NCBI GenBank assembly: GCA_963575745.1
Contig: CAUYUJ010011226.1
Location: 352,506 to 416,505, forward strand
Direction: 5' to 3'
Origin: Prorocentrum cordatum
Taxonomy: Eukaryota; Sar; Dinophyceae; Prorocentrales; Prorocentraceae
Length of the DNA: 64,000 nucleotides
Positions 51,061 to 60,973 of this stretch are shown in pieces; the first letter of the stretch is position 1; every line of letters begins with the position of its first letter. Below the pieces are notes generated by a model. That model worked only from the letters and a program-made list of their open reading frames with translations, ran no database searches and had not been told where the DNA came from. Position numbers and translations under genes: made by a program.

Positions 51061-52103
51061 CCCCGCGCAACCTTCAATCGGAATGGCGAAGCCGCGGCCT
51101 CCGTCGCTTGTGAGCGGCTCATTATCTCGGGCCAAGCCAGTCCTCATCCACGCAAAATCCGATGCAATATAACGATAGATCTCCCAGAAGACCATTCGTT
51201 TGATTTCAACTGTCGGCATGCAAGCGTGTCTCACCGCAGCAATTGGAAAGACCGAATCATAAGATGAGTTCGTCCTCACCGTGCCAGAGCACCATAAAAA
51301 TGCATAAAATTCACTCCGCCTGTGGACCTCGTAGCCGTCTACGAAGATAAACAATGGCAAGAAGCGGTTGCGTTGGGATGCATCTAGTTCCGACAAAACT
51401 TCGTGCTTCTTATGCGGCTCCCACGCGCACACGCCGTCCCAAAATGATTGAAGCCCGCGGCCCCCATCATCCCCTAAGAGGCTCTCTTGAAATCTCTCCG
51501 GCCCGCGCTGCGATATGTATTTGATGAGCCTCGACGGGGGGAGCAAGTAAATCTCAGTTAATTTCACATGTTTTTTGCCAGGCTCTCGCAGCGGTACCCA
51601 GATCCAATCGCCCTTCGCGGGCTGTGCCAGCGCGCCGCGAATCTCCCCCTTCCAGACGAGCCAACTCTGCCAACGCCCACGCGCTTGCTGCAAGTGCATT
51701 GGCATCGTTTCTGGGCGAGCTGGTGGGGACTACTGTCGAAACCCCGCGCCCCGGGGCCCTCGCTTTTAGCTGTGGATGGGGGTTGCCAACCGAAGGCAGC
51801 ATGGATAGAATCCAGCGGTAAATTGAATGACGCATCAGCTAACCACCTGTCCATGTCGCGGTCCACGTTCGAGGGGTCTCTGTGGGACAGGGCGGACATC
51901 CACTCTACGGCTGGTGAGTTCGCCCCAACTGCTTTCGCAGCGGCCGCCATGTCCACTGCGTCGTGCCACCATATTTTACCACACCCCACACGTTCCAGCG
52001 TCGCACTCGCGTAGGGGTCGTCCCCGTGCTCGACGTAGCGGGCCCTCCTGGGGGGCGGCGGAACAAAATCAGCGGCCCTCAAAGGGGGCCTTGGATTCGA
52101 CAT

Positions 52104-53290
52104 TCAACGGGGCCCACGAGGCCCGAGTGAAGGTCCATCGGGAAATACATGATTTGGGGCGTGGTCTCGGGGCCCGATGGCTCCTGCGCGGAACCCGACG
52201 CGTCGACAGCAGCAGGCGCCCGCGCTCGGGGCGACGGCCTCGTGGCCAGGGCGGGGGCAGGGGCGGATCAGCCCTCCCCGCGAGCGAACAGGGGGGGGTC
52301 GAGTGAGGAGGACAGGAAGAGAGGCAGGGAGAAGGAGGGGGGGGGGAAGGAAAGGGAGGTGGAGGCGCAGGGAGAGAAGAAAGAGGAGGGGGAGGAGGAG
52401 GAGGAGGAGGAGGATCGGAGGAGGATAGAGAAGGACGGATAGGGCGAAGCACAACAGGGGGGCTCGGGGCTCGCTTTCAGCAGTTCCTGGCGCTTTGCGC
52501 ATATGCATGGAGAAGCACCCAGAGAAACGCATCGGCAGGCGCGGGCCCCGCGCGCATGGAGGGCGGTCGAGAACGAACCAGGAGGGAATGCAGCAGATAT
52601 TTGCGAACAGACAAGTCTCGAGAGCTCGCTGGGATATTTCGGCCAACTTTTTCTATTTCGGGCAAGCGCCTTGTCCTGTAAATGTTCGACGGGGCTTGGG
52701 GTCTCGAGGCGGCCCAGGACAGTCGCGAGACTCCGGCGGATGGGGGGGTCGATGGGGGAGGGCGAGGGGGGGGATAATATTTTCAGCTACTCTTGGGAGA
52801 CATCCGTAACCCGACTGGGTAGCTCCAATTCTCGGCGCCCCTCGGGGGCCCTGCTCACCCCCTCGCGGTGCCATCTTGGCTGGACCTTCGAGTGCTCTGT
52901 GGCGTCGGGCCTCTCTTGGGCCATCTCGAGGCCTCGGGCAAAAAGGCCGCGGGGGGCTCAAGGTTTGTGTTTCGGGGGGCCCGGGGCCCCGGGCAATTGC
53001 GAGGGCGGTCTGCGGGCAAACCGCGCATTCGAGGCCGCCACCGCGAGTTTCGAGGCCCACGTGGAAGCCGGCCTGTTGAACACTCTCGGGTTCATCACCT
53101 TCTTCCTCTTCATTCTGCTCATCCTCCTCCGTCCTACTTCCCCCGCTGCCCCCTCCCTATCTCCTCTGCCGTGCCGCCCATCGCGCCCGCGCCATTCCCC
53201 CCAGCCTCCCAATCCCCCTCTTCTTTCTTCTCCTCCTCTTCCTCCTCCTCCTCCTCTCCACCCCCTCCTCCCCCTCCCCCATCCTCCTCC

Positions 53291-53321
<31 letters not shown>

Positions 53322-53603
53322 TCCTCCTCCTCCTCCTCCTCCTCCTCCTCCTCCTCCTCCTCCTCGTTCTCCTCCTATGTCACCTGCTCACCTCCCTCCC
53401 CCTCATCTCGTTATTCCGCCACTTCATGGCTATCCCGGCCCTTCCTCCTCAACCCCCGCCCTCGCCATCCTCGTCGTCGGCGCCTCGCTGGCCTTGGCCT
53501 GCGAGCTGGGTCTCTCGCGCGGCGGCTGCAGCTGGCGGCGCAGGCGCCCCTCGCGAACCGCCTTGCGGGCGGGGCGGCGGGGGGGGAGCGGAAGATATAG
53601 AGA
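52104..53603. other. Spacer with GGA-rich and CTC-rich tracts, no supported gene
   Basis: GGA-type low complexity at 52300-52435, weak CTTGGG/CTCGAGG words at 52680-52960 (possibly a diverged CCAAGA locus in reverse) and a (CTC)n tract at 53221-53372. Long frames here are driven by composition. Confidence 0.4.
53221..53372 (+). repeat. (CTC)n trinucleotide tract
   Basis: Almost uninterrupted ctcctcctc with two poly-C breaks. Confidence 0.9.
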
Positions 53604-53984
53604 AATTACCCCAGCGCGACCCCACCTAGAAGTTGGAGCCCCTAGGAAAGCAGCATTAGTTGCTATGCTATGTTCTGCTATGCTATGCAATGCACTATGC
53701 TATGCTATGCCATGCTTTGCTGCGCTCTGCTATGCTGTGCTGTGCTGTGCTGCGCTATGCTATGCTCTGCTATGCTATGCTGCGCTATGCTATGGCTGTG
53801 CTGCGCTATGCTATGCTACGCTCCGCTATGCTATGCTGTGCTCTGCTATGCTAGCGCTCAGCGAAGCTAAGATAAAGGTAAGCTAAGCAAAGATAACCGG
53901 GGGGGCCGCCTGGGGCGTTTTACATTGCCCGGCCCTTTAAGCATAGAGAGTAAGAACCTTTCTAGGCAGAGCTAGGTAGGGAAT
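53604..53984 (+). mobile_element. Dispersed inverted-repeat/pentamer element, copy 3 (shortest)
   Basis: Left end aattaccccagcgcgacccc, acctagaagttggagccc and ctaggaaagcagcattag. A TATGC array of about 190 bp, a short aagctaag stretch and a shortened right block (gggggggccgcctggggcg, tgcccggcccttt) follow. The right end is ctaggcagagctaggtaggg. It has the same order as copies 1 and 4 with the array contracted, so the ends, not the array, define the family. Confidence 0.75.
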
Positions 53985-54408
53985 GCAGAGAGCAGAATCA
54001 ACACAGAAAGAAAGAGAGAGGCATTCGTGATATTGAGGATGAGGTTGAAACGAAGTCGAGGAAGGAATGGGCGGATTCATAGCTTAAGCTTGGGAGCGAT
54101 TGCATTTGTTCCCCGCGCCGTTGCATGAGATCGCAGTCTGCAACATAACCCCTGCTTGTCGAATGGGCAGCGCGAGCAACGCCAGCCACGAGCCACGGAG
54201 TGCGGGGCAAGGGAGGAGGTAAGACATAGGGGATCATTTGCACTCGGAGATGTGAGGTAAGAAGAAAGGGAGTGAGCAACCAGCACAGGGCTCGGGCTCG
54301 TGGCTTAACACTCATCAATTGACAATCAGCTCGGACTGCAGCGCGCCCTCACCGCGCTCTGGAGCTCACCCCCGTCAACCGTGAGTAGTCTGGGTACTGA
54401 TGATGCTT
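53985..54408. other. Spacer, no gene seen
   Basis: Nothing recognised. It would be the 3' flank of the - strand exon at 54.4-54.65 kb. Confidence 0.4.
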
Positions 54409-54651
54409 TCATGCCGCCGACGCAGTCTCCTCCCCGCCCTCTCTCTTTTTTTTGATCTCGATTTTTGGCTTCGCAACCTTCTTGCCCATGACCTCATTGT
54501 GCATTTTCTGCGCCAGCCCCTTGTTATCAGTGAACCACTGAATCTGATCAGCAATCTGGGTCATGAGGTCTGGGTCCGTCCGCCGGCATGCCAAGGCAAT
54601 GCCGATGGGCTTAACAAGTGTATTTGTCTGTCCGTCCTGGTCTATACCGCG
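54409..54651 (-). CDS. Terminal exon of an unidentified gene
   Basis: The reverse-strand frame reads RGIDQDGQTNTLVKPIGIAL, ACRRTDPDLMTQIADQIQWF, TDNKGLAQKMHNEVMGKKVA and ends KKKREGGEETASAA with TGA/TAA-type closure at 54409. Composition is that of a real soluble protein with a Lys-rich C-terminus. Upstream there is an acceptor-like acaatag next to a (GA)n tract, the complement of the 54.69-55.06 kb (CT)n, which would be intronic. I could not find the preceding exon with certainty. Confidence 0.5.
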   Translation of the reverse strand, partial: RGIDQDGQTNTLVKPIGIALACRRTDPDLMTQIADQIQWFTDNKGLAQKMHNEVMGKKVAKPKIEIKKKREGGEETASAA

Positions 54652-54686
54652 TATGTGACGCTATTGTTATATATCTATCTCACTTG

Positions 54687-55062
<376 letters not shown>

Positions 55063-55211
55063 GTCTCGGCTCGAGAGTGCCCAGCACTCAGACCGCAGCC
55101 GCGACGCGAAGCGCCCCGCCTCGGAGTCAGTCTCCCAGGCCTCGCGAGACCGGAGGGGTCCCCCCAGGACCCTACTGATTCGCGTCACCTCTCCTCAGTG
55201 CGACCGCCGCC

Positions 55212-58200
55212 ATGGCCCCCCTGTCTGCGCCAGGCCGCCACCGCACCTTCACGTCTCACCATGCTGTACTACCTGAGCTACCTGGCCATGTTACTGTACA
55301 CAGGCACCAGGACCTTGTCTTCCGCGTGCCCGTCCTGCACGGGCGCGACCTCCCAGTGCCACCTGGACACGCCCCACACGTGCCGCGTGCGGATCTTCAC
55401 GAAGATCTACGTATACTTGGGCATGACGTGTTTCACCTGCGCGCCGAGCTGCGCGCCTACCGCGCCGACCTCCGCGCTCACTTACCAGGCACCGACGCCA
55501 ACACCGACGACTCCGTCCAGCACCTGCACACCTCGGTACGGCCAGGTATCCAGGGGGGGGTCGGGCTCCCGACTGCTGAGGGTGACGGTGCTGAGTGCGG
55601 TCGGGCTGTTCCCACGCCTGCCGTCGTCGCGCCGTGCGTGACAAGCAGTCGGCCCCCAACCTCCCCCCGAGAGCGCTCCCGCGGCAACGTAGGCACCGCT
55701 CTCATCTTCATCGGCATTATCTTGCTGAACTTCGGGTACGGCCTTGGCTCCACCTTCGGCATCGTCCTCGGCGCCGTCGGTCCGCAGACAGCATCGACGC
55801 CAGCTCTGACGACGGCACTGCAGTCAGCATCGACGCCAGCGAGTGGTACGGATTCGGCACCACCCTCGCCTCCTCCCTCACCCCGCCCCGCAGGAGGAGG
55901 AGGAGACGATGACGACCACGACGACCTTGACGACTCATTACCGGCGCCGGCGCCGAGGTCAGCACCGACGCTCCTACCGAAGGCAGTCGCCGATCTATCG
56001 ATGATGCATGCATATACGACCACAGTCTCGCTGACCCCGACGGCAGCATTGACGGCGGCGAGGACGGCTCCGACGGCAGCACCGCTAGCATCACAGACTC
56101 CGACGGACGTCAGTACCACAATCAGCCACTCCTGCGCTACCTGTATTGCCACTCGCTCGGCGGCGCCTTCAGGCCCGCCGAAGTCTGGTGACCTACAGAC
56201 CTCTCCTCGGCATCATCGTCTCTCAGAGTTGCAGCCAGCTTCGACGCCAGCTCCGACGTCCGTATCGAGGCCAGCACCGACGCCAGCCCCTACGACAACA
56301 CCGCCAGCGACGGATTCGGCACCACCCTCGCCTCCTCCCTCACCCCGCCCCGCAGGAGGAGGAGGAGACGATGACGACCACGACGACCTTGACGACTCAT
56401 TACCGGCGCCGGCGCCGAGGTCAGCACCGACGCTCCTACCGAAGGCAGTCGCCGATCTATCGATGATGCATGCATATACGACCACAGTCTCGCTGACCCC
56501 GACGGCAGCATTGACGGCGGCGAGGACGGCTCCGACGGCAGCACCGCTAGCATCACAGACTCCGACGGACGTCAGTACCACAATCAGCCACTCCTGCGCT
56601 ACCTGTATTGCCACTCGCTCGGCGGCGCCTTCAGGCCCGCCGAAGTCTGGTGACCTACAGACCTCTCCTCGGCATCATCGTCTCTCAGAGTTGCAGCCAG
56701 CTTCGACGCCAGCTCCGACGTCCGTATCGAGGCCAGCACCGACGCCAGCCCCTACGACAACACCGCCAGCGTCAACACCCATGCCTGCCCCTACGCCGTT
56801 ACCTACGCCAGAGTTGCAGGCCGCATCGACGCCAGCTCCGGCGTCTCCAGCGAAACCAGCACCGATGACAGCTCCTATGCCAGCACCGCCAGCGGCACCA
56901 ACCACTATTATTTATCCCACCCCGCCGACGTCCCTGGGTGCCCCTAGGCTAGCACCGCCGACCACCGCATCCATTGAGGCGCCCACGTCCACATCAACGA
57001 CAGCACCGACGGCAGCATCGAGGCCAGCCTCGATGAGTCTTCAGCCAGTCACTGCTCTGACGCCTCGTCCATGGCCGCGGGCGGGAGTGCAGCCTTCAGG
57101 CGCACTCTCCGCTAGCGGGGCCGCCATGTCATGTCATGCCACGTCCGCCTCGTCGCCCGTATCGTCTGTGTCACTATCTGCGCCGACGACCACATCGACG
57201 CCACCACGGACGGCAGCTGGGACGTCCGCATCGGCAGCGACAGTTTTCGGGCGACCGCCTTCGACGTCAGCAGTGGCAGACTCGCCGGCGGCGGCACCAA
57301 CGTTGCCACCCACGGTGGCACCTACGGCAGTCCCCCAAACGGCCTTCACAGCGGTATCCACGATAGCACTCATGACTACATCCACGGTGGCATACACGGC
57401 CATGGCTCCCGTGCCCACGTCCGCACCGACGCCAGCATTGACGACAGGATCGGCCTCAGTATCGTCGGCACCGACAGCGGCATTGACGACGAGATCGACA
57501 CCATCAGGCACACCCACGGCTATTGGGGCCGCCGTACCACGCCGCATCATGCCCGCCACGCTGTCACCTACGGCCCCACCGACCCAAACAGCGACGTCAG
57601 CACCGACGACCGCATCGACGCCAGCCTCGGCGAGCCCTCAACCATTCACTGTCCTGACGCCTCGCTTAGGGCCGCTGGCGCGGGTGCCGTCTTCAGGCGC
57701 ACCCTACGCTAGTGGGACCGCCATGTCATGTCAGGACACGCCTGCCTCGTCGATTTTTTCGTCTGCGGCACTGTCTGCATCGACGACAACATCGACGACT
57801 ACGCCGGTACCCACGCCAGTGTTGCAGCCAGCATCTACGCCAACTCCGCCGTCTGCATCGGCGCTCGCATCCATGGCAGCATCGCCCATAGCTTTGACAC
57901 CAGCACTGCCAGCGGCAGCTCCCACGCCCACGCCTACGCGGGCACCAACGTTGACACCAGCACCAACACCGGCACCGAGCGCAGCCGAGACGTCATCGCC
58001 GACGATTACCCTCATGCCAACCCTGCCAGATTCAGCACGCCCTGAGTCGTCCGCGGCGGCGCCAAAGGTGGCACCCACGTCGGCCTACACGGCAGCGTTC
58101 GTGGAGTGTGTGTGTTTGGAGGTCATCGAGTGGTACAACGTGGTGTCATTGTCCACGTGGGCCACTTTGTGCGCCACGTACGGCATGTACTACTTCTCCA

Positions 58201-59639
58201 TCGGCATCCGCGACAAGTGGCGGCGACGGAGCGCAGCTACAGCGCGGCGCCGACGCCGACAGTGCGGCGGCGACGTCGACCGCAGACGCCCTCTAGGCCA
58301 CCAGACGGCCGCCCAGGGCCGCCCTGGCATCAGCCCCTACACTGCCTCGAGCCTCGAGCCGACCTCCCTACCAAAACCTGGGAGCACGCCAGCGGGGGCG
58401 GCTTCAGCCCCCCCGCATGGCACCATGCCTGCCATTCCTGTCATCGGCCCCCACATGGCCTCAAGCCTCGATTCGACCCTCCCGCCAAAACCTGGTAGCA
58501 CGCCAGCGGGGGCGGCTTCAGCCCCCCCGCATGGCACTACGCCTGCCATTTCTGTCATCGGTCCCCACGCTGCCTCGAGCCCAGGGGTGACCTCCCCGCC
58601 ACAACCTGGTAGCATGGCAGCGGGGCCAGCCTCGGCCGTCTCACATGCTCACACGCCTGCCCTGGATCCTGGCTCCCTCGCAATCCCGCGTGTTAGCACT
58701 AGCACTCCCAGCACTAGCACTGCAACTGTACGGGAGCACCTCGAGCGCTACCTCGGACCACAACCAGCCACCATCGGTTACCTCCGAGCAGTCAACCGTC
58801 GTTTGGCAGCTCGGATTCCACCGCGGCTCCACGCCGGCACCGAGGTTGTCGTAAAAGGCCAGGTCCACAACCCCATCAACGGCCTCCGAGGCATCGTACG
58901 AGGGCCGTCCAGGGAATACCCAGGCCTCTGGACCGTCACGCTGCCTACTGGTGACACTGCCCACCTCCGCGGTTCCAACTTGACCGTCCCAGCACCTCCG
59001 CTGCGCGCCGAGGTGCCGCCCACCAGTACAGGCATACTCACGAGGGCGCCAATTCAGGACCCCCAGCCGGCCCCCGCAGCGTACACAAGTTGCATCAGTC
59101 TGGCGGCACGGCGGCCTGTCGACTCAGCGGCGGCACCCTGCAAGTCGGCCTCGCTGCCTGCCGCCAGCAGCCGCGATCAGACGGACAACACGGCTGGCCA
59201 CGACGAAGGCCTCGGTGGCTCACGCGATGACGGTGACGACGACGGCCTCTTCCTCGGGGTACAGGTCGAGATCACCGCACCGACCAGCCCTCTGCGTGGA
59301 TACATCGGCACAACCATCGACTTGTCTGGCGACCGCGTCGTGGTCCAGTTCACCGGCGGTCTCACCGTCGGTTGGAGCCGCTCCGATGTGACTCGCGTTC
59401 GCAAAGACCCAGGGCTCCGGCTGTCAGGCAGCACGCAGAAACTGATGCGGCGCCTCGACCAGTCGCCGCGCCCCTTCCCCGGGACTGCCCTGGAGCCCCT
59501 CCATGACATCCCGGAGGAGCCTGTCCCTGCTGACCTCCCGCCTGCCCCCTGGACGGCAACATCGGTGGAAAAGACAAGTGTCTGTTGTTCACACCTGCTA
59601 CACATGCGTACAAACACTCACTCTGACTCTATTCTGTGA
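55212..59639 (+). CDS. 1475-codon Pro/Thr/Ala-rich protein with two SH3-like C-terminal domains
   Basis: The longest + strand frame, starting at gccgccATGGcc. The first 160 codons look frame-shifted (His/Arg-rich). The overlapping frame from ATG 55261 reads MLYYLSYLAMLLYTGTRTLS plus a Cys-rich stretch, like a signal peptide, so the true N-terminus may be there. A hydrophobic segment (TALIFIGIILLNFGYGLG) follows. Residues about 210-950 are STP-rich repeats (APTPAPTTTPPAS), including a perfect 154-codon tandem duplication. A second hydrophobic segment (WATLCATYGMYYFSIGI) and three 38-residue repeats come next. Two small barrels follow: TEVVVKGQVHNPINGLRGIV...WTVTLPTG...LRGSNLTV and LGVQVEITAPTSPLRGYIGT...GWSRSDVTRV. 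It could be a mucin-like surface protein. The function is unknown. Confidence 0.5.
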   Translation: MAPLSAPGRHRTFTSHHAVLPELPGHVTVHRHQDLVFRVPVLHGRDLPVPPGHAPHVPRADLHEDLRILGHDVFHLRAELRAYRADLRAHLPGTDANTDDSVQHLHTSVRPGIQGGVGLPTAEGDGAECGRAVPTPAVVAPCVTSSRPPTSPRERSRGNVGTALIFIGIILLNFGYGLGSTFGIVLGAVGPQTASTPALTTALQSASTPASGTDSAPPSPPPSPRPAGGGGDDDDHDDLDDSLPAPAPRSAPTLLPKAVADLSMMHAYTTTVSLTPTAALTAARTAPTAAPLASQTPTDVSTTISHSCATCIATRSAAPSGPPKSGDLQTSPRHHRLSELQPASTPAPTSVSRPAPTPAPTTTPPATDSAPPSPPPSPRPAGGGGDDDDHDDLDDSLPAPAPRSAPTLLPKAVADLSMMHAYTTTVSLTPTAALTAARTAPTAAPLASQTPTDVSTTISHSCATCIATRSAAPSGPPKSGDLQTSPRHHRLSELQPASTPAPTSVSRPAPTPAPTTTPPASTPMPAPTPLPTPELQAASTPAPASPAKPAPMTAPMPAPPAAPTTIIYPTPPTSLGAPRLAPPTTASIEAPTSTSTTAPTAASRPASMSLQPVTALTPRPWPRAGVQPSGALSASGAAMSCHATSASSPVSSVSLSAPTTTSTPPRTAAGTSASAATVFGRPPSTSAVADSPAAAPTLPPTVAPTAVPQTAFTAVSTIALMTTSTVAYTAMAPVPTSAPTPALTTGSASVSSAPTAALTTRSTPSGTPTAIGAAVPRRIMPATLSPTAPPTQTATSAPTTASTPASASPQPFTVLTPRLGPLARVPSSGAPYASGTAMSCQDTPASSIFSSAALSASTTTSTTTPVPTPVLQPASTPTPPSASALASMAASPIALTPALPAAAPTPTPTRAPTLTPAPTPAPSAAETSSPTITLMPTLPDSARPESSAAAPKVAPTSAYTAAFVECVCLEVIEWYNVVSLSTWATLCATYGMYYFSIGIRDKWRRRSAATARRRRRQCGGDVDRRRPLGHQTAAQGRPGISPYTASSLEPTSLPKPGSTPAGAASAPPHGTMPAIPVIGPHMASSLDSTLPPKPGSTPAGAASAPPHGTTPAISVIGPHAASSPGVTSPPQPGSMAAGPASAVSHAHTPALDPGSLAIPRVSTSTPSTSTATVREHLERYLGPQPATIGYLRAVNRRLAARIPPRLHAGTEVVVKGQVHNPINGLRGIVRGPSREYPGLWTVTLPTGDTAHLRGSNLTVPAPPLRAEVPPTSTGILTRAPIQDPQPAPAAYTSCISLAARRPVDSAAAPCKSASLPAASSRDQTDNTAGHDEGLGGSRDDGDDDGLFLGVQVEITAPTSPLRGYIGTTIDLSGDRVVVQFTGGLTVGWSRSDVTRVRKDPGLRLSGSTQKLMRRLDQSPRPFPGTALEPLHDIPEEPVPADLPPAPWTATSVEKTSVCCSHLLHMRTNTHSDSIL
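55850..56773 (+). repeat. 462-bp perfect tandem duplication
   Basis: The unit beginning ggattcggcaccaccctcgc at 55850 repeats at 56312 with no difference noticed by eye. At 154 codons it keeps the reading frame. Identity this high in a decaying landscape means a recent event, homogenisation or an assembly artefact. Confidence 0.9.
58341..58680 (+). repeat. Three 114-bp tandem repeats (38 codons)
   Basis: Units begin at about 58341, 58455 and 58569, each reading ASS..., then PKPGSTPAGAASAPPHGT..., then PAI.VIGPH. The third is diverged. They lie in frame inside the 1475-codon ORF. Confidence 0.8.
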
Positions 59640-60505
59640 TGTCAGAAACAACGATGCCGCCACACAGTGTCTCAGCCTGAAGGGTCAGAAACAAGGATGC
59701 CGCCACACAGTGTCTCTCCCCTGCCGGCACGAGCGGCGGTGTTCGAAATGGGACCTCTTCCACAATCGTCTTTATGCCTGCTGCGGGGGTGGCGGCTTCA
59801 GCCCCTCCCCACGCACTCGTGTCTTCACGCCATGTCATGTCCGCCATGTCGTTGCGGGTGCATCCGCTGTGAGGGCCTCCACTGCACCTTTGCACTGTCT
59901 CTGCCTGTGAGCATGCGGGCCATTCGGCTCCCAGCATGTGCACCTTTTCCTCGGCGCGTCTGGCGCCCCTCTGCTGTCCGCCGCCTGGGCGCGGACTCTG
60001 TCACTTTCGAGGTCCGCCAATGGGGGCTAAAGGTTAGCTGGCAGCGGCTGGTGCCGCTGTGCTGTCGGCTAGCCTTTGCCGCTCCTGTTGGGGTTCTCGG
60101 CCTGTGCGCACTGTGCTGGGCCATGCGGCTCCCAGCTGGTGCACCTTTTCCCTTTTCGCCAGCCCGTGCGCCCGCGAGGCACCGCGGCCACGGGGCCTGG
60201 GCGTGGGGGCGGGGGGTGCCCCGTCTCTGCGCGCCGCGCTGCGGCCAAGCGCCCAACCGGCGGTCCGCCAAGCCGCCTTAGCCACGTTTTCACGTCGCCA
60301 CTAGCGTTGGGGCCTTTTTCTTCACGCGGTCTGACAGGTGAGATCTTCACAGTCTGTCCGCCGTCCGTTGCTTCAGACGCAATGCGCCGGGGGAAGGGGC
60401 CTGTTGCCCGCCCTCGTATCTTAAGGCTGCACCGCCGCTAATAGTGCATGCGAGTTGTCGCACCGCAGTGCGCCTCGCGGACGGACCCTGGTCCGCCCAC
60501 TTGTC

Positions 60506-60507
<2 letters not shown>
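59640..60507. other. Spacer with small direct repeats, no supported gene
   Basis: A 44-bp tandem duplication (gtcagaaacaacgatgccgc...) lies at about 59640-59725. A diverged duplication of a catgcggctcccagc...gtgcaccttttcc unit lies at about 59926-59955 and 60121-60150. Frames here are compositional. Confidence 0.5.

Positions 60508-60973
<466 letters not shown>

Larger units (their letters stand above)
49072..52103 (-). pseudogene. Multi-exon transposase-like gene of a dinoflagellate repeat family
   Basis: Coding stretches follow one another right to left. 51564-52103 has WWHDAVDMAAAAKAVGANS and SIHAAFGWQPPS. 51072-51560 has IYLLPPSRLIKYISQRGPER, NRFLPLFIFVDGYEVHRRSE and VEIKRMVFWEIYRYIASDF, and ends at a GAAG|GTTGCG donor. 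A short exon lies at 50647-50735 (ELAILKLVADKIGEAS). 49850-50497 has AGVFMACFAGSKADLKARKE, then after a shift FFSSFWQRTKMCDRCGANN and DDAHDLFLGIVRDIIPSALL. 49390-49760 has NAWLCDDSTRKNLFLWRLRQ. The Cys pair of CDRC and the Asp of DAHDLFLG recall transposase catalytic-region layouts, but I cannot name the superfamily. A homopolymer-associated frameshift at about 50390 argues for decay. Confidence 0.5.

Noticed and set aside
52865-52885. gccatcttggctgg as a relict spliced leader
   Set aside because: One mismatch in the core and no flanking match. It lies in CTTGGG/CTCGAGG-rich sequence where such a word is expected by chance, and no gene follows.
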